Numbered from the stretch's first letter, positions 1 through 7,020 are shown. The stretch is DNA of 11,191 nt from Deltaproteobacteria bacterium (GCA_030603465.1 JAUVXT010000068.1:1-11191); one strand, 5' to 3'. Numbers and translations: made by a program. Notes: generated from the sequence alone by a model not told the origin.

Positions 1-411
1 CCGCCTGAAGGGCGGTATCACGGAAGTCAGGAGGGCCATTGCAGTGGCATAGATCATCGATGCCGCAATACCCTGAAAAAAACGACACACGATAATCGAT
101 TCGTTGGACCATGACAGGCCACAGAGAAGCGTAAAGCAGGCAAAAAGGATAGAGCCCAGCAGAAATACCTTCTTTCTTCCCGCGATATCGGCAATTCTGC
201 CCATGGGAAGAAGAAAGGCAGCCGAGGCGAGAAGATAGGAGTTGACCATCCAGCTCAATATCAGAGAACTGCTGGCAAATTCTCTCCCAATCGACGGCAG
301 GGCGACGGTAACTGAACTGCCTATAAAGGTGGTCAGGAATGATGTGAGCATTACGATAACGATTGTATCTTTTTGAAGCTTAAGTTCCTGATCCATTTCG
401 TATGCACTCAT
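1..411 (-). CDS. Major facilitator superfamily drug-type transporter, N-terminal part
   Basis: Reading the minus strand from ATG at 411 to the window edge gives 137 uninterrupted residues; the rest lies beyond the left edge. A first membrane helix at about residues 16-38 is followed by a second at about 50-70. The MFS motif A then appears as GRIADIAGRKK at 71-81, and further helices follow at about 83-99 and 113-131. The RFFQGIAAS stretch (110-118) fits the fourth-helix region. The pattern resembles the DHA2 (EmrB/QacA, 14-helix) proton-driven exporters. The family is clear, but the substrate cannot be read from this part. The start at 411 is the first ATG, without a convincing Shine-Dalgarno; ATG at 396 is an alternative. 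It is transcribed divergently from the NifA-like regulator. Nothing visible ties it to nitrogen metabolism. Confidence 0.88.
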   Translation of the reverse strand, partial: MSAYEMDQELKLQKDTIVIVMLTSFLTTFIGSSVTVALPSIGREFASSSLILSWMVNSYLLASAAFLLPMGRIADIAGRKKVFLLGSILFACFTLLCGLSWSNESIIVCRFFQGIAASMIYATAMALLTSVIPPFRR

Positions 412-517
412 ATTGCAGGTTTTTTGACAGAGAGGTGCTTTTATAACAATTCTACCCCGCAGTTGTTTCATCCCCTATCATAAAATACGATTTTTTACTC
501 TAAATCTTTGATATTTT

Positions 518-536
518 ATTGGTGGCTGTCCCCAAT
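518..536. repeat. Possible REP-like element (ATTGG...CCAAT hairpin with GGCTGTCCCC core)
   Basis: ATTGG (518-522) pairs with CCAAT (532-536) around the core tggctgtcc. The minus-strand reading, TTGGGGACAGCCACCAAT, resembles the TGGGGACAGACACC-type dispersed repeats that I recall from deltaproteobacterial genomes. Only one copy is present here, so its repeat nature is a recollection and cannot be shown from this window. Confidence 0.25.
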
Positions 537-550
537 ATATACAATATTGG
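532..550. promoter_or_regulatory. 19-bp palindrome, possible operator
   Basis: CCAATAT (532-538) and ATATTGG (544-550) are perfect 7-bp inverted arms around ATACA. The symmetry and the position between two divergent genes fit a binding site for a dimeric repressor or activator. No T-run follows, so a terminator is unlikely. It shares the CCAAT at 532-536 with the neighbouring ATTGG...CCAAT structure. The binding protein is unknown. Confidence 0.4.
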
Positions 551-568
551 TGCGGATTGATCTTGATC

Positions 569-582
569 CTACATTATGGTAT
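569..582. promoter_or_regulatory. Candidate activator site 1 (CTACA-N4-GGTAT)
   Basis: Bases 567-581 match 2205-2219 upstream of glnA at 12 of 15 positions, including the shared TCCTACAT. The right half is degenerate compared with the perfect CTACA-N4-TGTAG palindrome at 2207. It lies about 40 bp before the start of the NifA-like gene, so the regulator may control itself. This is inferred from sequence likeness alone. Confidence 0.35.
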
Positions 583-596
583 GTGTAAGTTAAACA

Positions 597-610
597 CTAC
601 AGGATTGTGA
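597..610. promoter_or_regulatory. Candidate activator site 2 (CTACA-N4-TGTGA)
   Basis: A second CTACA half-site is followed at the same spacing by TGTGA. It sits exactly 28 bp after site 1 and directly before the start codon at 622. Binding here would be expected to block expression of the regulator, which fits negative autoregulation. The right half matches TGTAG at only three of five positions, so this is a weak call. Confidence 0.28.
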
Positions 611-621
611 GGATTATTCCA

Positions 622-2184
622 ATGGCGCCGAAATCCCAAAAAAAGGATTTTGAAGTAAACAGAAAAGTCAACGAGCTTTCCCTCCTCTGGGAGGTGAGCA
701 CGGCACTGGGACGAAGCATGAACATCAGAGATGTCGTTGGTCCCGTATTAAATGCCCTCGCAGAACAGATGGGTATGACACGCGGAATGTTGACACTCCT
801 TAACAGGAAGACGGGCGAGATATATATCGAGGCCGCTCATGGCCTTTCTGAAATCCAGAGGAAGCGTGGCAAATATCAGGTCGGAGAAGGAATAATAGGC
901 ACAGTAGTAAAAAAAGGAAAGCCGGTAGTCATTCCACATATTTCAGATGAACCGCTCTTTTTGGATCGCACCGGTTCCCGAAAGAATCTCCAAAAGACAG
1001 ACATCTCTTTCATCTGTGTCCCTATAAAGATCGGCACAGAGGTAATAGGAACGCTGAGCGCCGATAGATTGTTTGATGAATCCATATCATTAAAGGAAGA
1101 TGTGCGTCTCCTGTCGATAATTGCATCGATGGTAGCCCAGGCGGTTCGTCTTCGCCAGGAGGCTCAGGAAGAACGGGAAATCCTTATCCAGGAAAACCTT
1201 CGACTACAAAGCGCACTGAAGGATCGATTCAGACCGTCAAATATAACAGGTAAGTCAAAGGGCATGCAAGAGGTCTACAAGCTTATCGCCCAGGTTTCTA
1301 AAAGTAATGCCACCGTCATAATTCGAGGCGAAAGTGGAACCGGCAAAGAATTGATCGCAAATGCAATCCATTACAACAGTCTGAGGGCAAGCAAACCACT
1401 TATAAAGGTAAATTGCGCCGCACTGCCGGAAACTGTCCTTGAGAGTGAACTCTTCGGGCACGAGAAGGGTGCCTTTACGGGGGCCACATCTGAAAGAAAG
1501 GGTCGCTTTGAACTGGCTGCGGGCGGAACAATATTCCTCGATGAAGTGGGCGATCTCCCTCCCACGGTTCAGATAAGATTACTGAGAGTCCTGCAGGAGC
1601 GTGAATTTGAAAGGGTGGGCTCCGCCAAGACAACGAAAATAGATGTCAGGATTATAGCGGCGACAAACCGAAATCTGGAAAAATTGATGAAGGAAGGAAA
1701 GTTCAGGGAAGACATGTACTACAGGTTGAATGTTTTCCCTGTCTATGTTCCGCCGTTACGGGAGCGAAAGACGGATATACTCCTTTTGGCAGATTTTTTC
1801 GTGGAACGGTTTGCAAATATTAACAATAAGACTATACGGCGCATATGTACTCATGCCATCGACATGCTAATGAGTTATCATTGGCCGGGCAATGTGCGTG
1901 AACTGGAAAACTGTATAGAGCGAGCGGTGCTGATGTGCAACGAAGGGGTGATCTACGGATATCATCTGCCCCCCACACTTCAAACATCTGCCTATACGGG
2001 CACTATACCCTACGGAACCCTTCAGAGTGAATTGGACAGGATGGAGCGAGACATAATCATGGACGCACTCAAGACATCCCGGGGAAACATGTCGCAGGCG
2101 GCCAAGATCCTCGGAACAACGGAAAGGATCGTAGGCCTCAGAGTAGATAAACATAAGATCGACACCAAAAAATTAAGTACATAA
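622..2184 (+). CDS. Sigma-54-dependent NifA-like transcriptional activator (GAF-AAA+-Fis)
   Basis: This 520-residue enhancer-binding protein has a GAF sensor domain (about 20-180), a short coiled linker (about 178-202) and a sigma-54 AAA+ domain (about 207-437). It ends in a Fis-type helix-turn-helix (about 488-515, NMSQAAKILGTTERIVGLR). The AAA+ domain shows Walker A GESGTGKE (236-243), the sigma-54-contacting GAFTGA (283-288), Walker B GGTIFLDEV (301-309), an arginine-finger region and WPGNVRELEN (421-430). Order and length match NifA. The paired cysteines of the oxygen-sensing linker in rhizobial NifA are not present: C409, C431 and C439 occur but no later CxxxxC. I chose ATG 622 because TGAGG at 608-612 sits 9 bases upstream; GTG at 607 would add five residues. 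The gene lies directly before a sigma-54 promoter driving nitrogen-assimilation genes, so it probably activates those rather than nif genes. The GAF ligand is unknown. Confidence 0.9.
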   Translation: MAPKSQKKDFEVNRKVNELSLLWEVSTALGRSMNIRDVVGPVLNALAEQMGMTRGMLTLLNRKTGEIYIEAAHGLSEIQRKRGKYQVGEGIIGTVVKKGKPVVIPHISDEPLFLDRTGSRKNLQKTDISFICVPIKIGTEVIGTLSADRLFDESISLKEDVRLLSIIASMVAQAVRLRQEAQEEREILIQENLRLQSALKDRFRPSNITGKSKGMQEVYKLIAQVSKSNATVIIRGESGTGKELIANAIHYNSLRASKPLIKVNCAALPETVLESELFGHEKGAFTGATSERKGRFELAAGGTIFLDEVGDLPPTVQIRLLRVLQEREFERVGSAKTTKIDVRIIAATNRNLEKLMKEGKFREDMYYRLNVFPVYVPPLRERKTDILLLADFFVERFANINNKTIRRICTHAIDMLMSYHWPGNVRELENCIERAVLMCNEGVIYGYHLPPTLQTSAYTGTIPYGTLQSELDRMERDIIMDALKTSRGNMSQAAKILGTTERIVGLRVDKHKIDTKKLST

Positions 2185-2206
2185 AAGTAGAAAAATAAGT
2201 ATAATC

Positions 2207-2220
2207 CTACATCTTTGTAG
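2207..2220. promoter_or_regulatory. Perfect palindrome CTACA-N4-TGTAG, candidate enhancer (UAS) for glnA
   Basis: The 5-bp arms are perfect inverted repeats around TCTT. The centre lies about 133 bp upstream of the transcript start predicted from the sigma-54 promoter at 2321, a normal distance for a bacterial enhancer. A further GTAG-N5-CTAC symmetry overlaps it at 2217-2229, and GTAGAA at 2187 mirrors TTCTAC at 2224. It does not fit the classical NifA site TGT-N10-ACA. A weak terminator of the regulator gene is the alternative, but the stem is short, AT-rich and lacks a T-run. Confidence 0.45.
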
Positions 2221-2320
2221 TAATTCTACTAATTCTGCGTATCTTTTTCACTGCTTGAGGTACAAGAATTATCTTCGTAATTTCAGTATCATAACTCATA
2301 TTATCTTGAATTATTAAGTC

Positions 2321-2336
2321 TGGCATCGATGTTGCT
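2321..2336 (+). promoter_or_regulatory. Sigma-54 (-24/-12) promoter of the glnA operon
   Basis: The element TGGCATCGATGTTGCT matches the consensus TGGCACG-N4-TTGCW at all but two positions. GG at 2322-2323 and GC at 2334-2335 are separated by the required 10 bases. Transcription should begin near 2347, leaving a leader of about 24 bases that contains the Shine-Dalgarno at 2356-2362. The remainder of 2185-2320 is AT-rich and, apart from the palindrome at 2207, shows no clear site. Confidence 0.82.
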
Positions 2337-2370
2337 GTATTTTTATAAAAAATGCAGGGGGGTCTATACC

Positions 2371-3705
2371 ATGACAACAAAAAAACAAGAAGCTGTATTG
2401 AAAACAGTACGTGAAAATAACGTCAAATTTATACGCCTCTGGTTCACCGATGTACTCGGCTTTTTAAAGAGTTTTACCATCACACCGCGTGAATTGGAAG
2501 GGGCATTCGCCGAGGGAATGGGATTCGATGGATCATCCATAGAAGGCTTTGCCAGGATCGAGGAGAGCGACGTGATCGCAAAACCCGATGCCGACACCTT
2601 TGCCCTGCTCCCGTGGCGCGCGAATGAAGGGACAAAAGTGGGAAGGATGTTTTGCGATATCCTGGAGCCCGATGGCAGCCCTCATAAAGGAGATCCCCGT
2701 TACACCCTGAAGCAAAACCTGAAAAAGGCCGCTGAAATGGGGTTCGACTTTTATGTGGGACCGGAACTCGAATACTTCTATTTTAAAGATTCTTCTTCCG
2801 ATCCCAAAATCCTCGACCATGGCGGATATTTTGATCAGACGCCTCTGGATGTTGCCAGCAATATGAGGCGGGATACCATTCTTACTATGGAAGAGATGGG
2901 CATCAAGGTGGAATACAGTCATCATGAGGTGGCGCCCAGTCAACATGAAATTGACCTGAGATATACGGAAGCCCTTTCCATGGCAGATGCGGCGATGACA
3001 TACCGCCTGGTCGTCAAAGAAATAGCGCTCATGCATGGTGTATATGCCACATTTATGCCCAAACCGCTCTTCGGACAAAACGGCAGTGGCATGCACGTTC
3101 ACCAGTCGCTTTTCAGGGGAAATGATAACACTTTTTTTGATCCCGACGATGAACATTATATTTCCGAAACGGCCAAAAGTTATATTGCGGGATTACTGAG
3201 ACACTCCAAGGAGATATGTTCCGTTGTTGCCCAGTGGGTAAATTCCTATAAGCGACTGGTCCCCGGATACGAGGCCCCGGTTTACATCTCCTGGGCGCAG
3301 AGAAACCGGTCTACCCTGATACGTGTCCCCATGTATAAGCCGGGCAAGGCGACTGCAACCAGGATGGAGTACCGCTGCCCCGACCCGGCCTGCAACCCTT
3401 ATCTGGCCTTTGCCGTAATGCTTGCCGCAGGATTGAAGGGAATCAAAGAAGGATATGAATTGCCGGAACCCATAGAGGAAGATATCTACGAAATGACACC
3501 GGCACAGCGTGAAGCAAGGAACATTGAATCTCTGCCCGATGACCTGGGTCACGCGATACATTACACGGAAAAGAGCGAACTTGTCCGCGAAGCCCTGGGA
3601 GATCATATCTTCAATAAGTTCATTGACAACAAGAAGCTGGAATTCGATCAGTACCGGACGCAGGTAAGTGATTACGAGTTAAATAAATATATGCCTATTC
3701 TCTGA
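2371..3705 (+). CDS. glnA: Glutamine synthetase type I-alpha
   Basis: This enzyme makes glutamine from glutamate, ammonium and ATP in the cytoplasm. The 444 residues show the type I marks: FDGSSIEGF (52-60), HHEVAP (184-189), the ATP-site KPLFGQNGSGMHVH (231-244) and NSYKRLVPGYEAP (291-303). Length and the C-terminus (FRTQV-like QYRTQV, ending MPIL) resemble Bacillus GlnA, the I-alpha group of about 440-450 residues. The NLYDLPPEE adenylylation loop of the I-beta enzymes is replaced by DIYEMTPAQ (371-379), so covalent control is unlikely. Arg62, in the FARIEESD segment, aligns with the Bacillus feedback residue. An upstream in-frame ATG at 2329 lies inside the promoter and before the predicted transcript start. 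ATG 2371 has AGGGGGG at 2356-2362, eight bases away, and fits the family N-terminus. It is the first gene of the operon. Confidence 0.96.
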   Translation: MTTKKQEAVLKTVRENNVKFIRLWFTDVLGFLKSFTITPRELEGAFAEGMGFDGSSIEGFARIEESDVIAKPDADTFALLPWRANEGTKVGRMFCDILEPDGSPHKGDPRYTLKQNLKKAAEMGFDFYVGPELEYFYFKDSSSDPKILDHGGYFDQTPLDVASNMRRDTILTMEEMGIKVEYSHHEVAPSQHEIDLRYTEALSMADAAMTYRLVVKEIALMHGVYATFMPKPLFGQNGSGMHVHQSLFRGNDNTFFDPDDEHYISETAKSYIAGLLRHSKEICSVVAQWVNSYKRLVPGYEAPVYISWAQRNRSTLIRVPMYKPGKATATRMEYRCPDPACNPYLAFAVMLAAGLKGIKEGYELPEPIEEDIYEMTPAQREARNIESLPDDLGHAIHYTEKSELVREALGDHIFNKFIDNKKLEFDQYRTQVSDYELNKYMPIL

Positions 3706-3710
3706 TTGAA

Positions 3711-4430
3711 ATGGAAAAATTTCTTATCATAACTCACGACGAAGCTGAAGGATCCGGTAGTCTGGGAACGTTCATGGAATCTATCGCGATAGATACTCAG
3801 ACGGCAAAGCTCCATAAAGGCGACGACCTCCCGGAGGATCCCTCTAATTTAGGGGCAATCATCTCTATGGGGGGGTCTATGAGCGTCCACGATGAAGATA
3901 TCTATCCATTCCTCCGCAAGGAAAAGAAATTTCTCATGCACGCGATAGAAGCCGATGTGCCGGTCCTCGGGATATGCCTCGGCGCCCAATTGATCGCCAG
4001 GGCCTGTCATGCGGCCGTGACAAAGGCTCCGGCAAAAGAGCTGGGCTGGAGAGAGGTTCCCATAACAGATGAGGGGAAGAGAGACATTCTGTTTCAGGGA
4101 CTCTCCCGGGTAATACAGGTCTTTCAATGGCATGAGGACGCATTTGACATCCCGGAAGGGGCAAAGTTCCTCGCTACATCACGGGAATGCCCCAATCAGG
4201 CCTTTCGATATCGAAACGCCTATGGCCTTCAGTTTCATATTGAAGTTACGAGAGATATGCTCTCCGGATGGATGGAAGAGAATTCCGAAAGGGACAAGGC
4301 CTTACGGATATTTGACAGAATGGCACAGGATTTTGAAAGACAGGCCAAAACACTTTATTCAAACTTTTTATGGCTCGCCGATATACGGCAGCGATCAGAC
4401 AAATCACCAAGGAGAACAAACAGGTATTAG
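3711..4430 (+). CDS. Class I glutamine amidotransferase (GATase1), partner unknown
   Basis: This 239-residue protein consists of a class I (triad) amidotransferase domain of the GMP-synthase-like group, with a charged C-terminal tail of about 40 residues. The nucleophile elbow is GICLGAQL with Cys89, and His176 and Glu178 in LQFHIEV complete the triad. The oxyanion glycines are in SMGGSMS (52-58). Such domains release ammonia from glutamine or cleave gamma-glutamyl bonds, but no synthase domain is attached. It begins 5 bases after the glnA stop with no strong Shine-Dalgarno, which suggests translational coupling to glnA. It ends 2 bases before the class II amidotransferase, which already supplies the activity glutamate synthase needs. 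Its role here is therefore unknown: gamma-glutamyl hydrolase, dedicated glutaminase or regulatory partner are all possible. Confidence 0.85.
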   Translation: MEKFLIITHDEAEGSGSLGTFMESIAIDTQTAKLHKGDDLPEDPSNLGAIISMGGSMSVHDEDIYPFLRKEKKFLMHAIEADVPVLGICLGAQLIARACHAAVTKAPAKELGWREVPITDEGKRDILFQGLSRVIQVFQWHEDAFDIPEGAKFLATSRECPNQAFRYRNAYGLQFHIEVTRDMLSGWMEENSERDKALRIFDRMAQDFERQAKTLYSNFLWLADIRQRSDKSPRRTNRY

Positions 4431-4432
4431 AT

Positions 4433-5488
4433 ATGTGTGGCATTGTAGGAATAATAAATACAGACAGAAAATTGATTGATGGAAGTTACATAAGAGAGGC
4501 CATACGCATTCAGAGGGACAGAGGTAACGGTCTGGGCGGTGGTTTCGCCGTCTACGGCGCCTATCCCGAGAATAAAAATAAGTATGCCTTTCATATTATG
4601 TATGAAGGGGACCGTCATAACCCGGTCATTCCGATGGTTGAAGATTTTCTCAGAAACAAGACAAAGATCTATCAGGCCGAGCAGATCCCCGTGTATCCCA
4701 ATGATCGAATCCCTCTGGGGCCCTACTTTAAACGATACTTCCTTAAACCTATTGCAGATTTTTTCTATCCCGATGAAACGGAAGAAGACTACATCGTGAG
4801 GCTGGTCATGGCCATCAACAAAATGGAGGGGGCATTCGTCATCTCTTCCGGGAAAAACCTGGGTGTCTTCAAGGGTGTCGGTTATCCCGAAGATATAGCC
4901 GATTACTTTGGAATAGAAGACTACAAGGGATATATGTGGGTGGCCCACAACAGATTCCCCACGAACACGCCTGGATGGTGGGGAGGAGCCCACCCCTTCA
5001 CAATCCTCGACAAGGCCGTTGTCCATAACGGAGAAATAACCAGTTACGGTACCAACATGAGATGGCTCGAGATGTACGGATACTATTGCCTGTTACAGAC
5101 CGATACAGAGGTTATCACCTATATCTACGACAAACTGTCCAGAAAGGACAACCTCTCAAAGGCCGATGCCTGCTATGTCATGGCGCCGTCGCTCTGGGAG
5201 GAAATAGACAGGACTAATAATGAAAAAATGAAATACCTGCGGCAGATTTACGGATCGGCTATCGTGAACGGTCCTTTCGGTATCGTTTTGACCCATACCG
5301 ATGGGGCAATAATCCTGAACGACAGAAACAAACTTCGCCCGGTCGTGTGCGCAAGGACCGGCAACACATACTATTCATCTTCAGAAGAGTGCAGTATCAG
5401 GCTGTTATCCCCGGAGGTGGATGAAATCTGGTCCCCCAGGGGCGGGGAACCGGTCATAGTAGATCTTGCTGAGGAGGTTGCAGCTTGA
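4433..5488 (+). CDS. Glutamate synthase glutaminase subunit, class II amidotransferase (GlxB/GltB N-domain type)
   Basis: This 351-residue stand-alone Ntn-type glutaminase would hydrolyse glutamine and pass ammonia to the FMN subunit encoded next. It begins MCGIVGI, so Met removal exposes the catalytic Cys2. Other class II marks are HNRFPTNT (172-179), HNGE with the oxyanion Asn (198-201) and TDTEV (223-227). The start must be ATG 4433 because any upstream in-frame start would bury the nucleophile; AGGT at 4422-4425 is the probable ribosome-binding site. The segment at about 40-130 between the N-terminal strand and the KMEGAFV core is a long insertion compared with PurF-type domains. In the usual bacterial GltB this domain is fused to the synthase; here it is separate, as in archaeal and many anaerobe systems. 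It overlaps the next gene by 4 bases. Confidence 0.9.
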   Translation: MCGIVGIINTDRKLIDGSYIREAIRIQRDRGNGLGGGFAVYGAYPENKNKYAFHIMYEGDRHNPVIPMVEDFLRNKTKIYQAEQIPVYPNDRIPLGPYFKRYFLKPIADFFYPDETEEDYIVRLVMAINKMEGAFVISSGKNLGVFKGVGYPEDIADYFGIEDYKGYMWVAHNRFPTNTPGWWGGAHPFTILDKAVVHNGEITSYGTNMRWLEMYGYYCLLQTDTEVITYIYDKLSRKDNLSKADACYVMAPSLWEEIDRTNNEKMKYLRQIYGSAIVNGPFGIVLTHTDGAIILNDRNKLRPVVCARTGNTYYSSSEECSIRLLSPEVDEIWSPRGGEPVIVDLAEEVAA

Positions 5489-7020
5489 AAGAGACAAAAA
5501 ACCAGATGAAGAACAACTGGAAAATATTATCACCCTTTCATCCCCAATTCGATATGGTTAGATGCGACTATGAAAATGGATGTAAGATCTGTGTCCATGA
5601 GTGCTCCTTTGGAGAGATATCGCTGACACCGATAAAGGACAAGAGGGGTGAAGTTGTGTACCGTCCGGGGGCAAATTTGACGGCATGCAATGCCTGCCAA
5701 CGTTGTGTAAAGATGTGTCCCCAGAATGCAATTCACATCGTGTCTCAACCGATGCACACCTCCCATAGTTACTGGACGCCTTACCATGTAAACAATATAT
5801 GGCGACAGGCCAGGCACGAAGGGGGAGTCCTGCTGGTAGGAACAGGAGCCACCGGCCCCCAGAAGAGATATTTTGATTATATGATGTTTGACGCCTGTCA
5901 GGTTACCAACCCTTCCATCGACCCTCTGAGGGAACCGATGGAAATCAGGCGCTACCTGGGGACGAAACCCGACAGTTACGGGGGGAAAATGGGTCCCCAG
6001 CTGGAGCTGGAGGTCCCTATCATGTTCGGGGCAATGAGCTTTGGCGCCGTGAATCTGAGGGTACATAAGGCGGCGGCACGGGCGACGCAGGCCGTGGGCA
6101 CCTACTGGAACACGGGAGAGGGTGGATTCCATAAAGAACTGAGAAAATATGGGAAAAACACTATCGTTCAGGTCGCATCGGGTCGGTTTGGAGTCAACGA
6201 AAGTTATCTCAAGAGTGCAGCAGCCGTTGAGATCAAGATCGGACAGGGCGCAAAGCCCGGAATCGGTGGACATCTCCCCGGCGAAAAGGTCTCGGAAGCC
6301 GTGTCAAAAACCAGGATGATCCCCCTCGGTTCCGATGCACTGTCACCGGCGCCTCATCACGACATATATTCTATCGAAGATCTGAGACAGCTTATTTTTG
6401 CCATAAAAGAGGCGACGGAATACACCGTTCCCGTCTCCGTCAAGATTTCAGCGGTAAATAACGTGGCGCCCATAGCCAGCGGTATAGCCCGGGCCGGTGC
6501 CGATATAATCACCATCGACGGTTTCAGGGGAGGATCGGGGGCAACCCCCCTCCAGATACGACAGAACACGGGAATACCGATAGAGCTGGCCATCTCCGCC
6601 GCAGACCGCAGATTGACGGAGGAGGGTATACGAAATACTGTCAGTATAGTCGCATCGGGAGGATTCCAAACTTCCTCCGATATCCTGAAGGCGATATGCC
6701 TTGGCGCCGATGCGGTCTATGTGGGAACGCCGGTCTTGATAGCTCTGGGATGCAATGCATGTCAGCGATGTTTCACCGGAAAATGTGCCTATGGAATTAC
6801 GACGAACAAACCGGAACTGGCCGAAAGAATCGATGTTGACGAGGCGACTCAGGCCCTGAAGAATCTACTCCACGCATGGGGCGAGGAGATCAAGGAACTG
6901 ATGGGATCAATGGGTATCAGCGCAATCGAAGCACTCAGAGGCAACAGAGACAGGCTGAGGGGTGTCGGTCTTAACGAAGAAGAATTGAAAATTCTTGGCA
7001 TTAAACATGCCGGAGCCTGA
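5485..7020 (+). CDS. Glutamate synthase core subunit (ferredoxin domain + FMN barrel, archaeal type)
   Basis: This subunit would combine ammonia with 2-oxoglutarate and reduce the product to glutamate on FMN. Residues 25-85 form a two-cluster ferredoxin domain: C27, C33, C36, C40 (irregular spacing) and C68-x2-C71-x2-C74-x3-C78-P. The FMN-binding barrel runs from about 165 to 485, with KIGQGAKPGIGGHLPG (251-266), a 2-oxoglutarate/FMN loop near IDGFRGGSGATP (344-355) and SGGFQTSSD (391-399). The 3Fe-4S loop reads C423-x2-C426-x2-C429-x4-C434, which contains the classical CX5CX4C plus one extra cysteine. The 511 residues lack the GATase and GXGXG domains, which are encoded on either side. The start is TTG 5485, supported by GAGGAGG at 5471-5477 seven bases upstream and a TTGA overlap with the previous stop; ATG 5506 is less likely. 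Glutamate synthase is favoured over N-methylglutamate synthase because of the glnA context. Confidence 0.9.
   Translation: MKETKNQMKNNWKILSPFHPQFDMVRCDYENGCKICVHECSFGEISLTPIKDKRGEVVYRPGANLTACNACQRCVKMCPQNAIHIVSQPMHTSHSYWTPYHVNNIWRQARHEGGVLLVGTGATGPQKRYFDYMMFDACQVTNPSIDPLREPMEIRRYLGTKPDSYGGKMGPQLELEVPIMFGAMSFGAVNLRVHKAAARATQAVGTYWNTGEGGFHKELRKYGKNTIVQVASGRFGVNESYLKSAAAVEIKIGQGAKPGIGGHLPGEKVSEAVSKTRMIPLGSDALSPAPHHDIYSIEDLRQLIFAIKEATEYTVPVSVKISAVNNVAPIASGIARAGADIITIDGFRGGSGATPLQIRQNTGIPIELAISAADRRLTEEGIRNTVSIVASGGFQTSSDILKAICLGADAVYVGTPVLIALGCNACQRCFTGKCAYGITTNKPELAERIDVDEATQALKNLLHAWGEEIKELMGSMGISAIEALRGNRDRLRGVGLNEEELKILGIKHAGA

Larger units (their letters stand above)
412..621. other. Divergent intergenic control region
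   Basis: This 210-bp, AT-rich stretch separates the divergent transporter and regulator genes and must carry promoters for both. It holds a palindrome at 532-550, an ATTGGTG direct repeat at 518 and 546, a tandem TTGATC at 557-568, and two CTACA-N4 elements at 569 and 597. I could not identify a convincing -35/-10 pair with correct spacing on either strand. I also see no GG-N10-GC sigma-54 element with a good match. Confidence 0.6.

Noticed and set aside
622..2184. Naming the regulator nifA and calling a nitrogen-fixation cluster
   Set aside because: The architecture is NifA-like, but no nitrogenase or nif-assembly gene is in the window and the neighbours are for ammonia assimilation.
2252..2275. 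AATTA...TAATT hairpin with a TCTTCG loop as a terminator of the regulator gene
   Set aside because: The stem is only five AT pairs and no T-run follows.
2329..2370. Upstream in-frame ATG extending glnA by 14 residues
   Set aside because: It overlaps the sigma-54 promoter and precedes the predicted transcript start; the extension is absent from the family, and the start at 2371 has a strong ribosome-binding site.
2533..3156. 207-codon open frame on the minus strand inside glnA
   Set aside because: Its sequence is explained entirely by the conserved glutamine synthetase coding strand.
4370..4432. In-frame N-terminal extension of the class II amidotransferase
   Set aside because: An extension would bury the catalytic Cys that must be exposed after removal of the first Met; the region also belongs to the upstream gene.
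5530..6273. 247-codon open frame on the minus strand
   Set aside because: It is fully inside the glutamate synthase core gene on the opposite strand and shows no domain or convincing ribosome-binding site.
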